Below are positions 55,003 through 64,000 of a stretch of DNA of 64,000 bases, in pieces (position 1 is the first letter of the stretch; every line of letters starts with the position of its first letter). Source of the DNA: Allosphingosinicella deserti (GTDB taxonomy: Bacteria > Pseudomonadota > Alphaproteobacteria > Sphingomonadales > Sphingomonadaceae); contig NZ_PXYI01000006.1 in the NCBI RefSeq assembly GCF_003012735.1, forward strand, positions 62,001 to 126,000, given 5' to 3'. Below the pieces are notes generated by a model. It did no database searches. It was not told the origin of the DNA and worked only from the letters and a program-made list of their open reading frames with translations. The translations under genes and the position numbers were made by a program.

Positions 55003-55710
55003 TTGGCGATCAAGCCCACTGACAATGAAACCTTCTATCGTGAAGTCGACGAGGAACTGCGCCGCGACCAGATGCGCACCATCTGGGAACGCTACGGCAA
55101 GCTTGCGATCCTCGGGGTCGTGCTCATCCTTGCTGCGATTGCGGGCGTGATCTGGTGGAAGAACCAGCAGGAGGTGAAGGCCGGCAAGCAGGGCGAGGAG
55201 CTCGTCGCCGCTTTCGACGACATCGGCAAGCGCGACAAGAAAGCGGCGCTGCCGCGGCTCGACGCCTTGGCGAAGTCGGACAAGCCCGGCTACAAGGTCG
55301 CCGGCCTGCTGACCAAGGCCGATCTCGCGATCGAGGACAACAATCTCGATGGTGCGGCGCAGCTGCTGCAGCAGATCTCGAACGACCAGAGCCTGGACCC
55401 GGTCTATCGCGATCTCGCCCTCGTTCGGCTCACCCACGTCCAGTTCGACAAGCTTCAGCCCCAGGCGGTGGTCGATCGGCTGAAGGGCCACGCCGTCACC
55501 GGCAATCCGTGGTTCGGCAGCGCCGGCGAGATGGTCGCCATCTCCTATCTGAAACTCGGCAAGCAGAAAGAGGCGGGGCAGATCTTCGCCGCCATGGCCA
55601 AGGACAAGAAGGTGCCGGAATCGATCCGCTCCCGTGCCACGCAGATGGCCGGGTCGCTGGGCTTCGATGCCGTCGTCGAGCCGGCCGCCAAGCAGGAAGG
55701 TAATCAATGA
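55003..55710 (+). CDS. Membrane-anchored TPR-like protein (YfgM/ancillary SecYEG type)
   Basis: A 235-aa protein with one N-terminal transmembrane helix (KLAILGVVLILAAIAGVIWW) after a short cytoplasmic part, and a periplasmic helical-repeat domain (AAQLLQQISNDQSLDPVYRD, EMVAISYLKLGKQKEAGQIF). This matches the YfgM-like family that assists the Sec translocon and outer-membrane biogenesis. The start is TTG 55003 with GGAG 9 nt upstream. It overlaps bamB by 4 nt, the usual partner order. Confidence 0.85.
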   Translation: MAIKPTDNETFYREVDEELRRDQMRTIWERYGKLAILGVVLILAAIAGVIWWKNQQEVKAGKQGEELVAAFDDIGKRDKKAALPRLDALAKSDKPGYKVAGLLTKADLAIEDNNLDGAAQLLQQISNDQSLDPVYRDLALVRLTHVQFDKLQPQAVVDRLKGHAVTGNPWFGSAGEMVAISYLKLGKQKEAGQIFAAMAKDKKVPESIRSRATQMAGSLGFDAVVEPAAKQEGNQ

Positions 55711-57029
55711 AGCGCGTCATCCTCGCAATCGCCGCAGTGAGCCTCCTGAGCGGCTGCGGAGTCTTCGGCGGCAATGGCAAGAAGAAGACCACGCCGACGG
55801 TCGGCGAGCGAATCTCGGTCCTCTCGTCCGAAGCGGCGATCGAGGTCGATCCGAGCCTTGCCGGCGTCGGTGTCGTGCTGCCGCCGGCCGCGGCGAACGC
55901 CGACTGGGCGCAGCCCGGGGGCAACGCCGCCAAGTCGATGGCCCATGTCGCCCTCGCCGGCGCGCCGTCGCAGATCTGGCGCACCAGCATCGGCGAGGGC
56001 AGCGGCACCAAGGTCCAGCTCGCCGCCTCTCCGGTGGTCGCCGACGGCAAGGTGTTCACGATCGACACCCAGGCCGTAGTTCGCGCCATCGACGCCAATA
56101 GCGGCGGCGTTCTCTGGCAGTCCCAGGTTCGCGGTGAGGGCGCTCCGCAGAGCGCCTTGTTCGGCGGCGGCGTCAGCTTCGACAATGGCCGGCTCTACGC
56201 CACCAATGGCGCCGGCTATGCCGCCGCGCTCGATCCGGCCAACGGCGCCATCGCCTGGATGGTCCGACCCGGCGGCCCGCTCCGCGGCGCCCCGACCATC
56301 GCCAACGACAATGTCTATGTCGTGAGCCAGGACAACCAGCTTTACGCGCTCAACCCCGCCGACGGCGCCACCCGCTGGACCGGTTCCGCGGCGGCGGAAA
56401 TCGCCGGCGTGTTCGGGGTCGGCGCGCCTGCCGCCGCGCAGGGCACGGTGGTTGCCGGCTTCTCGTCCGGCGAGCTCAACGCCTATCGTTACGAGAATGG
56501 CCGGACCTTGTGGCAGGACGCGCTGTCGCGAACCAGCATTTCGACCGCGGTGACCACCCTGTCCGACATCGACGCCGAGCCGGTGATCGATCAGGGCCGG
56601 GTCTATGCGATCGGCCAGGGCGGCCGCATGGTCGCGCTCGAGCTCGTCACCGGCCAGCGTATCTGGGAGATCAACGTCGCCGGCATCGCCACGCCGTGGG
56701 TCGCCGGCGAATGGGTCTATGTCGTCAACGATCAGGGGCAATTGCTCTGCATCGCCCGCGCGACCGGCCGAATCCGCTGGATCAGCCAGCTTCGCCAGTA
56801 TCGCGACGTCAAGGACAAGAAGGGCCGGATCTCGTGGGCCGGTCCGGTGCTCGCCGGCGATCGCCTGATCCTCGCAAATTCGCAGGGCGAGATCGCCAAC
56901 GTCTCGCCTTATGACGGAACGGTCCAGTCGACGGTGCCGACCGGAATGCCGGTGTCGTTGAGCCCGATCGTCGCCAACAGCACGCTCTACATCCTCCACG
57001 ACAACGGCCAGCTCACCGCCTGGCGCTGA
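55707..57029 (+). CDS. bamB: Outer-membrane assembly lipoprotein BamB
   Basis: A 440-aa lipoprotein of the BAM complex that helps insert beta-barrel proteins. Signal peptide with lipobox LLSGC (Cys about residue 17), then an eight-bladed beta-propeller of PQQ-like repeats (GVLWQSQVRGEGAPQSA, NQLYALNPADGATRWTGSAA, GRMVALELVTGQRIWEINVA). It overlaps the YfgM-like gene, and der follows. The arrangement parallels yfgM-bamB-der in E. coli. Confidence 0.94.
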   Translation: MKRVILAIAAVSLLSGCGVFGGNGKKKTTPTVGERISVLSSEAAIEVDPSLAGVGVVLPPAAANADWAQPGGNAAKSMAHVALAGAPSQIWRTSIGEGSGTKVQLAASPVVADGKVFTIDTQAVVRAIDANSGGVLWQSQVRGEGAPQSALFGGGVSFDNGRLYATNGAGYAAALDPANGAIAWMVRPGGPLRGAPTIANDNVYVVSQDNQLYALNPADGATRWTGSAAAEIAGVFGVGAPAAAQGTVVAGFSSGELNAYRYENGRTLWQDALSRTSISTAVTTLSDIDAEPVIDQGRVYAIGQGGRMVALELVTGQRIWEINVAGIATPWVAGEWVYVVNDQGQLLCIARATGRIRWISQLRQYRDVKDKKGRISWAGPVLAGDRLILANSQGEIANVSPYDGTVQSTVPTGMPVSLSPIVANSTLYILHDNGQLTAWR

Positions 57030-57036
57030 GCATGTC

Positions 57037-57069
57037 GCCCTTCCCCGCCGCGCCTCGGCGGGGAAGGGC
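57037..57069 (+). terminator. Strong hairpin between bamB and der
   Basis: GCCCTTCCCCGCCG, 5-nt loop, then CGGCGGGGAAGGGC: a perfect 14-bp stem starting 8 nt after the bamB stop. No T run follows. It may reduce read-through into der or protect the upstream mRNA. Confidence 0.45.
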
Positions 57070-57115
57070 TGTCGTCTGTTGACCCTGTCGCCGCGACGGG
57101 GCAGGGCAGGCCACT

Positions 57116-58489
57116 ATGGCCAAATTGCCCACCATCGCGATCGTCGGCCGTCCCAACGTCGGCAAATCCACCTTGTTCAATCGTCTCGTCGGCAAGCGCC
57201 TGGCGCTCGTCGATGATCGTCCCGGCGTCACCCGCGATCGCCGCGAAGGCGATGCGAGCCTCCTCGGACTCGAATTCCGGGTCATCGACACGGCCGGCTA
57301 CGAGGATGAGGATCCGGACACGCTGCCGGGCCGGATGCGGGCCCAGACCACGGCCGCCGTGCGCGAGGCCGACGCCGCCCTGTTCCTGATCGATGCAAGG
57401 GCGGGCGTCACGCCGCTCGACGAGGAAATCGGCCGCTGGCTTCGCTCCGAGACCACGCCGGTGATCCTCGCGGCCAACAAGGCCGAAGGACGGGCCGGCG
57501 AATCCGGCCTGCTTGAGGCCTGGTCGCTCGGTCTTGGCGAGCCGATTCCGATGAGCGCCGAGCATGGCGAGGGCGTCGTCGACCTGTTCGAGCATATCCG
57601 CCCCCATGTCGAGCGCGAGGAGGCGCGGGAGGAAGAGGAATATGCGGAGGACGAGAATGATCGCCCGCTCAAGCTCGCGATCGTCGGCCGCCCCAATGCC
57701 GGCAAATCGACCCTGATCAACCGGATCCTCGAGGAGGAGCGGCTGATCACTGGACCGGAGGCCGGGATCACCCGCGACTCGATTTCGATCGACTGGGAAT
57801 GGCAGGCACCGGACGGTCGCTTGCGGCCGGTTCGGCTCATCGACACCGCCGGCATGCGCAAGCGCGCCAAGGTCCAAGACAAGCTCGAGAAACTGTCGGT
57901 CGCCGACGGCCGCCGCGCGGTCGAGTTCGCCGAAGTCATCGTGTTGCTGCTCGATGCGACCCTGGGTCTGGAGGCACAGGATCTCAGGATCGCCGATTAC
58001 GTCCTCCAGGAAGGCCGCGCGCTGCTGATCGCGATCAACAAATGGGACGTCGCGGAGAATCACAGCCAGCTGTTCCAGGGCATCAGCGCGGCACTGCAGG
58101 ACGGGCTTTCGCAGGCCCCCGGCGTGCCCTTGCTCTCGGTCTCGGCAATGACCGGCAAGGGCCTCGACCAGTTGCTCGAGGCGGCGTTCAAGGTCCGCGA
58201 AGTCTGGTCGCGGCGTGTCTCGACCGGGCAGCTCAACCGCTGGTTCGAAGCGGCGATCGAGCGCAACCCGCCGCCGGCGCCCGGTGGCAAGCGGATTAAG
58301 CTGCGCTACATCACGCAGGTCAACACCCGCCCGCCATCCTTCGTCATCTTCGGCAACCGGCTGGAGATGCTGCCGGACAGCTATTTGCGTTATCTGACCA
58401 ACGGCATGCGCAAGGAGCTCGATTTCGGCGCGGTGCCGGTGCGGCTGCAGACCCGCACCTCCAAGAACCCGTTCAACAAGGACGGCTGA
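57116..58489 (+). CDS. der: GTPase Der (EngA), ribosome assembly
   Basis: A 457-aa protein with two tandem GTPase domains acting in 50S subunit maturation. First domain: IVGRPNVGKSTLFNRL, DTAGY; second: IVGRPNAGKSTLINRI, DTAGMRKRAK and INKWDV. A C-terminal KH-like domain (IKLRYITQVNTRPPSFVIFG) binds RNA. The ATG at 57116 gives the standard start (MAKLPTIAIVGRPNVGKST). Confidence 0.96.
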   Translation: MAKLPTIAIVGRPNVGKSTLFNRLVGKRLALVDDRPGVTRDRREGDASLLGLEFRVIDTAGYEDEDPDTLPGRMRAQTTAAVREADAALFLIDARAGVTPLDEEIGRWLRSETTPVILAANKAEGRAGESGLLEAWSLGLGEPIPMSAEHGEGVVDLFEHIRPHVEREEAREEEEYAEDENDRPLKLAIVGRPNAGKSTLINRILEEERLITGPEAGITRDSISIDWEWQAPDGRLRPVRLIDTAGMRKRAKVQDKLEKLSVADGRRAVEFAEVIVLLLDATLGLEAQDLRIADYVLQEGRALLIAINKWDVAENHSQLFQGISAALQDGLSQAPGVPLLSVSAMTGKGLDQLLEAAFKVREVWSRRVSTGQLNRWFEAAIERNPPPAPGGKRIKLRYITQVNTRPPSFVIFGNRLEMLPDSYLRYLTNGMRKELDFGAVPVRLQTRTSKNPFNKDG

Positions 58490-58529
58490 CGGGCCGTCTG
58501 CGGGGCGACAACAGGCGGGAGCAGGGATC

Positions 58530-59276
58530 ATGCATAGGCTTGTGCGCCTCTTCACCTGCGCTGCCCTGACCATCGCACCGGCCCCGGTCGATGCGCAGCC
58601 GCTCGAAACCCCGGATTCAGGTACGCCTGCGGCGTTCCAGGCGATGGTCGATCAGGTGCGGCGCGGGATGATGGCGCCCGGCCCGGTCGTCGAGCGATGG
58701 AAGGTCGGTGGTGCCGATCCGACAGCGGCGCTGGTCGCCAGGGGCGCCGACCGACACGTCATGCTGGTCGAGGACGAGAACGGCACGACCGTATCGTTCA
58801 GCACCGATGGCCGGATCGCCGATCTCGCCGCCCCCGCGTGGCGAGTCGTCGACACCTATGGCTCCCCAATCGCCTTTGCGGAGAATCCTACGGTCGGATT
58901 CAGTCCGGTCGGCACCCGGTTCGTGGTTGGGGCGCGCACCGCTGGGTGGCGCGAGAACGGCCTCGATTGCGGCAAGCAGCCGACCCATGCCATTCTCTAC
59001 GAGCGGCGCGACGCGCCGGCGGACCAGACCGCCGATCAGGCGATGACCTTCTTCCGGATCACCATGCTGGCGATGGAAGGGCAGACGATCTGCAGCCGCG
59101 CCGTCGGTGACTCGCGGCGCGGCTGGCGGTTGACCTATCTGCTGCCCGACGGCCGCGAACTTCCGGCGTTCAACAAAAGCGAGACCCGCATGCGGATCGC
59201 GCCGGCGGGTCCGATCGATCGGCTGGTGGTCGGAACATCGCTTGCCGACATCGCCGTCGCCCCACCGGAAGGGTGA
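58530..59276 (+). CDS. Secreted protein of unknown function
   Basis: A 248-aa protein with signal peptide (MHRLVRLFTCAALTIAPAPV, cleaved near VDAQ) and no further membrane segment. The mature part is mixed alpha/beta (FQAMVDQVRRGMMAPGPVVE, NPTVGFSPVGTRFVVGARTA, MTFFRITMLAMEGQTICSRA) with two Cys that could pair. No known family recognised. It follows der by 40 bp and may share its transcript; it is convergent with the DUF418 gene (6-nt gap). Confidence 0.6.
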   Translation: MHRLVRLFTCAALTIAPAPVDAQPLETPDSGTPAAFQAMVDQVRRGMMAPGPVVERWKVGGADPTAALVARGADRHVMLVEDENGTTVSFSTDGRIADLAAPAWRVVDTYGSPIAFAENPTVGFSPVGTRFVVGARTAGWRENGLDCGKQPTHAILYERRDAPADQTADQAMTFFRITMLAMEGQTICSRAVGDSRRGWRLTYLLPDGRELPAFNKSETRMRIAPAGPIDRLVVGTSLADIAVAPPEG

Positions 59277-59282
59277 AGCGGG

Positions 59283-60536
59283 TCAGGCCGGCGCTTCGAC
59301 GTGGCGGCGCATCGGCTGCAGCGCGCCGCGGGCGAGCGACCGCCAGGCCCATTCGAGCGGCCCGTAGCGGAAACGGTCGAGCCACGGCCTCGACCAGAGC
59401 AGCATCAGCGCCCAGGCGGGAATGATGACCAGCCACAATGCGGCCCGCCCGAAATGGCCGAACAGGCCGAAGCCGTAGCCGAAGAACAGGGTGGTCATCA
59501 GGATGCTGGTGCCGAGATAGTTGGTGAAGGCGGTCCGTCCCGCCGCCGCGATCCGCGCGACGAGAGCGCCGCGATGGCGCGTGGCGAGGATGATCAGGGC
59601 GGCGGTGGCGAGGATCATCGCGGGGCGCATCGGCACCGTCGCTGCGCCCCACAAGGCGAACAGGGTCGCGGCGTGGAAATCGGCGCGGATCATCAGCCAG
59701 GCGAGCAGGGCATAGACGGGGATGCCGAGGCCGAAGCCGATCGCCACGGTTCGTGCATAAGCATTCCGGGCCCAAGTGCCGCGCAGGAATCCGGTCTTGA
59801 GCGCCGCCATGCCGAACAGCATGTAGCCGATCGTTTCCCAGCTGAACAGGAACAGCCCCTTGGCCGGGGCGAAGAGCTGGACGGTCACGCGGTGCTCCAG
59901 GATCCCGGCATAGGAGCCGCGAAACAGCGCCAGCTCCTTGGCGATCTCGGCGCCGCCGGGCCGTCCGAAGTCGCGCTCGATATCCTGCCAGGCGGCCAGC
60001 GCTTCGGCCGAGCTGCCCGGCTTTGCGGCCTCGGCCTCGGCGATGAAGAAGCTTGCGCTGATCGCCGCGAAGAGCGCGAACTGGACGACGGCGAAGCCGA
60101 CGCCCCACACGATCAGCGCCTGCGGGCTCTTCTGGTAGAAGAAGGCGGCGACCATACCGGCGACGGCGTAGCCGAACAGGATGTCGCCGTGCCAGATCAG
60201 GTAATAATGGAGGAGGCCGATCGCGCCGAGCCACAGCATCCGACGGTAATGGATGGCGGTTGCATTCTCGCCTTTTGCCTCCGCGCCCTCGATCACCAGC
60301 AGCATGCTGGCACCGAACAGCAGGGAGAACAGGCCGCGCATCTTCCCGTCGACGAAGATGAAGGCGAAGATCCACGCGGCGAGATCGGCGGTGGAGTTCG
60401 TTCCGTAGGCCGCCGGGTTCATATAGGCCTGGGTCGGCATCGCGAAATCGACGATGTTCATCGCCAGGATGCCCATCACGGCAATGCCGCGGACGATGTC
60501 CAGCGTCGCGATGCGCGCCGTGCCGGTGACAGTCAT
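59283..60536 (-). CDS. DUF418 family membrane protein (YeiB-like)
   Basis: A 417-aa protein with about ten hydrophobic helices. The N-terminal signature RIATLDIVRGIAVMGILAMN and the C-terminal YLGTSILMTTLFFGYGFGLF and RFRYGPLEWAWRSL are hallmarks of the DUF418/YeiB family, whose transported or modified substrate is unknown. The family is distantly related to membrane acyltransferases. Stands alone between convergent and same-strand genes. Confidence 0.85.
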   Translation of the reverse strand: MTVTGTARIATLDIVRGIAVMGILAMNIVDFAMPTQAYMNPAAYGTNSTADLAAWIFAFIFVDGKMRGLFSLLFGASMLLVIEGAEAKGENATAIHYRRMLWLGAIGLLHYYLIWHGDILFGYAVAGMVAAFFYQKSPQALIVWGVGFAVVQFALFAAISASFFIAEAEAAKPGSSAEALAAWQDIERDFGRPGGAEIAKELALFRGSYAGILEHRVTVQLFAPAKGLFLFSWETIGYMLFGMAALKTGFLRGTWARNAYARTVAIGFGLGIPVYALLAWLMIRADFHAATLFALWGAATVPMRPAMILATAALIILATRHRGALVARIAAAGRTAFTNYLGTSILMTTLFFGYGFGLFGHFGRAALWLVIIPAWALMLLWSRPWLDRFRYGPLEWAWRSLARGALQPMRRHVEAPA

Positions 60537-60602
60537 TCCGCATCCCCTGGTTCGCCCCGGGGAAGGTGTTAGCCCAGCCGCAGCCGCGCTGTCACCGCAC
60601 GA

Positions 60603-61082
60603 TCACTCCTGCGACGGCGCCGACTGGAGCTGGATGTAATTGGCGAGACCCATTTGCCGGATCATGTCGAACTGCCGCTCGAGATAATCGATATGCTCTT
60701 CCTCGTTGCCGAGAATCTCGGCGAACAAATCGCGGCTCACATAATCGCGGACCGACTCGCAATGCGCCACGGCTCCGCGCAGCTGCTCGACCGCTTCGAT
60801 CTCGACCTCGAGATCGGCGCGCAGCGCCTCCTCGACATTCTCGCCGATCCGCAGGCGGCCCATCAGCTGAAAATTGGGCAGGCCGTCGAGGAACAGGATG
60901 CGTTCGGCGAGCCGGTCCGCATGCTTCATCTCGTCGATCGATTCGTGGCGTTCGAAGGCGGCGAGATGGGCGATGCCCCAATGGTCGAACAGCCGGTAGT
61001 GAAGCCAATATTGGTTCACCGCCGTGAGTTCGTTCTTGAGCGCCTCGTTGAGCAGCTCGATGACCCGTGCGTCGCCCTTCAT
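60603..61082 (-). CDS. bfr: Bacterioferritin
   Basis: Iron-storage protein that forms a 24-subunit shell (159 aa). Residues align by number with E. coli Bfr: ferroxidase ligands E18, E51, H54, E94, E127 and H130 are all present, and M52, which binds haem between subunits, is present. So it is a catalytically complete, haem-binding subunit. It lies 88 bp downstream of bfd on the same strand, below a Fur-box-like palindrome. Confidence 0.97.
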   Translation of the reverse strand: MKGDARVIELLNEALKNELTAVNQYWLHYRLFDHWGIAHLAAFERHESIDEMKHADRLAERILFLDGLPNFQLMGRLRIGENVEEALRADLEVEIEAVEQLRGAVAHCESVRDYVSRDLFAEILGNEEEHIDYLERQFDMIRQMGLANYIQLQSAPSQE

Positions 61083-61170
61083 GTCCGGCTCCCTTCGATC
61101 CTGAGGAGCCTTTCGGACGATGGGCGTGCAGCGTCAAGCCTTCGCGCGCATGCCACGCGACGGCCGGGGA

Positions 61171-61341
61171 TCAGGCTGCGCTCTGCTCCGCGGCGATCAC
61201 TTCGCGCGCGAATGTGAAGCATTGGCCGCAGCGAGGCTTGCGGCCGAAGCTCCGATACGCGCTGGTGGGGCACGATGCGCCTTCCCGCGCAGCCTTGCGC
61301 AGGTCGCATTCTCGAATCGCATTGCAGACACAGACGATCAT
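61171..61341 (-). CDS. bfd: Bacterioferritin-associated ferredoxin
   Basis: A 56-aa [2Fe-2S] protein that delivers electrons to bacterioferritin to release stored iron. It begins MIVCVCNAIRECDLRKAAR and has RCGQC near the C-terminus. The four cysteines fall at positions 4, 6, 38 and 41, exactly the ligand positions of E. coli Bfd. It is easily missed because of its short length. ATG 61341 lies 21 bp from the Fur-box-like palindrome and bfr follows. Confidence 0.95.
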   Translation of the reverse strand: MIVCVCNAIRECDLRKAAREGASCPTSAYRSFGRKPRCGQCFTFAREVIAAEQSAA

Positions 61342-61362
61342 GGAGATCGTCTTAGCCGATAA

Positions 61363-61377
61363 TGCGACTAAGTCGCA
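61363..61377. promoter_or_regulatory. Fur-box-like palindrome upstream of bfd-bfr
   Basis: TGCGAC-TAA-GTCGCA, a perfect 6-bp inverted repeat in an AT-flanked context (AATGCGACTAAGTCGCAAT). This resembles alphaproteobacterial Fur/iron-response operators (TGCGA-N5-TCGCA). It is placed to control bfd and bfr. Confidence 0.6.
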
Positions 61378-61417
61378 ATAGCTTAGATGTCCATTTTCCA
61401 GGGAAACGGACGGGCGG

Positions 61418-63646
<2,229 letters not shown>

Positions 63647-63736
63647 GCACGGCCTCCTAAAGGTTCGTGCCCGATTTGTCGAAACCCTGCGTCGATGGTA
63701 CAATGATCATGTTTTGTTCTCATCATGGAGGCAAGA

Positions 63737-64000
63737 ATGCGCGTCGATCCCGTTCCCGCCGGCTATCACAGCCTCACGCCTCACCTCGTCGTTGCGGGAG
63801 CCGAGGCGGCTATCGCCTTCTATGCACAGGCTTTCGGGGCCGAGGAGGTGCTTCGGATGCCGATGGGCGATCGGATTGGCCATGCCGAGATGCGGATTGC
63901 CGACTCGATCTTCATGCTCGCCGACGAATTCCCGGAGATGGACATTGTCGGGCCGAAGACGCGCGGCGGCGCAACGTCGAGCCTGCTCATCTACACCGAC
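63737..64000 (+). CDS. VOC-family (PhnB/glyoxalase-like) protein, partial
   Basis: The first 88 codons of a vicinal-oxygen-chelate protein. The sequence SLTPHLVVAGAEAAIAFYAQ, AFGAEEVLRMPMGDRIGHAE and DSIFMLADEFPE matches the PhnB/YkcA-type glyoxalase-like group, with the metal-site His in GHAE. ATG 63737 has GGAGG 5 nt upstream. It is divergent from purL (90 bp between starts) and is cut by the window end. Confidence 0.85.
   Translation, partial: MRVDPVPAGYHSLTPHLVVAGAEAAIAFYAQAFGAEEVLRMPMGDRIGHAEMRIADSIFMLADEFPEMDIVGPKTRGGATSSLLIYTD

Overview
The window reads as a chromosomal segment of a high-GC alphaproteobacterium, most likely a sphingomonad (Sphingomonadaceae). This rests on gene content and order (TonB-dependent receptors, panB / YfgM-like / bamB / der, bfd-bfr next to purL, CIRCE-controlled groESL). 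No rRNA or tRNA gene is visible and no phage or insertion sequence was recognised. The taxonomic call is inference.

Layout. (1) 1-4315, minus strand: cobalamin block. cobO and cobB overlap by 4 nt, followed by a cobalamin riboswitch, btuB, and the first codons of another gene cut by the window edge. (2) 4615-12553: glycosyltransferase, small secreted protein, then a tightly packed minus-strand set (frameshifted EamA transporter, TonB receptor, lipoprotein cytochrome c, serine hydrolase), a LysR regulator and a DUF1349-like secreted protein. (3) 12723-17011: MarR regulator and a three-subunit molybdenum aldehyde oxidoreductase (paoABC-like) with 4-nt overlaps. (4) 17079-20377: CIRCE, an accessory groES-groEL pair, a small unknown protein, and a general-stress-type protein with a possible EcfG promoter and a good terminator. 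(5) 20415-27008: oxidoreductase/LysR pair, ThuA-like protein, methionine aminopeptidase, D-cysteine-desulfhydrase-like enzyme and two unknown secreted proteins. (6) 27014-37971: sugar-catabolism island. One minus-strand series (L-rhamnose mutarotase, GH105-type hydrolase, GPH sugar transporter, rpiA, gnd, HAD phosphatase) starts at a clear promoter overlapped by an inverted repeat. A second series (GntR regulator, lldD-like oxidase, rhamnogalacturonan acetylesterase, carbohydrate esterase) has its own operator-like palindrome. Together they suggest uptake and breakdown of rhamnogalacturonan-derived sugars. (7) 38121-41311: a small unknown protein, an acyltransferase pseudogene and guaA. (8) 41312-52487: a repeat-rich spacer, then three giant tandem RTX (calcium-binding, probably type I secreted) genes of about 1,175 codons each. 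(9) 52861-64000: a secreted beta-helix protein, panB, YfgM-like protein, bamB, der, two uncharacterised proteins, bfr and bfd with a Fur-box-like palindrome, purL, and the start of a VOC-family gene.

The most unusual structure is the RTX triplet. The genes share roughly the first 70-75% almost exactly. Genes 1 and 2 also share the secretion tail, and genes 2 and 3 share the start and the 45-bp spacer. Between the shared parts lies a clearly diverged C-terminal segment. Single-base differences are distributed as a mosaic (1=3 against 2 in some places, 2=3 against 1 in others), which points to recent duplication plus recombination between copies. Each protein is itself built from three copies of an RTX-block plus beta-module unit.
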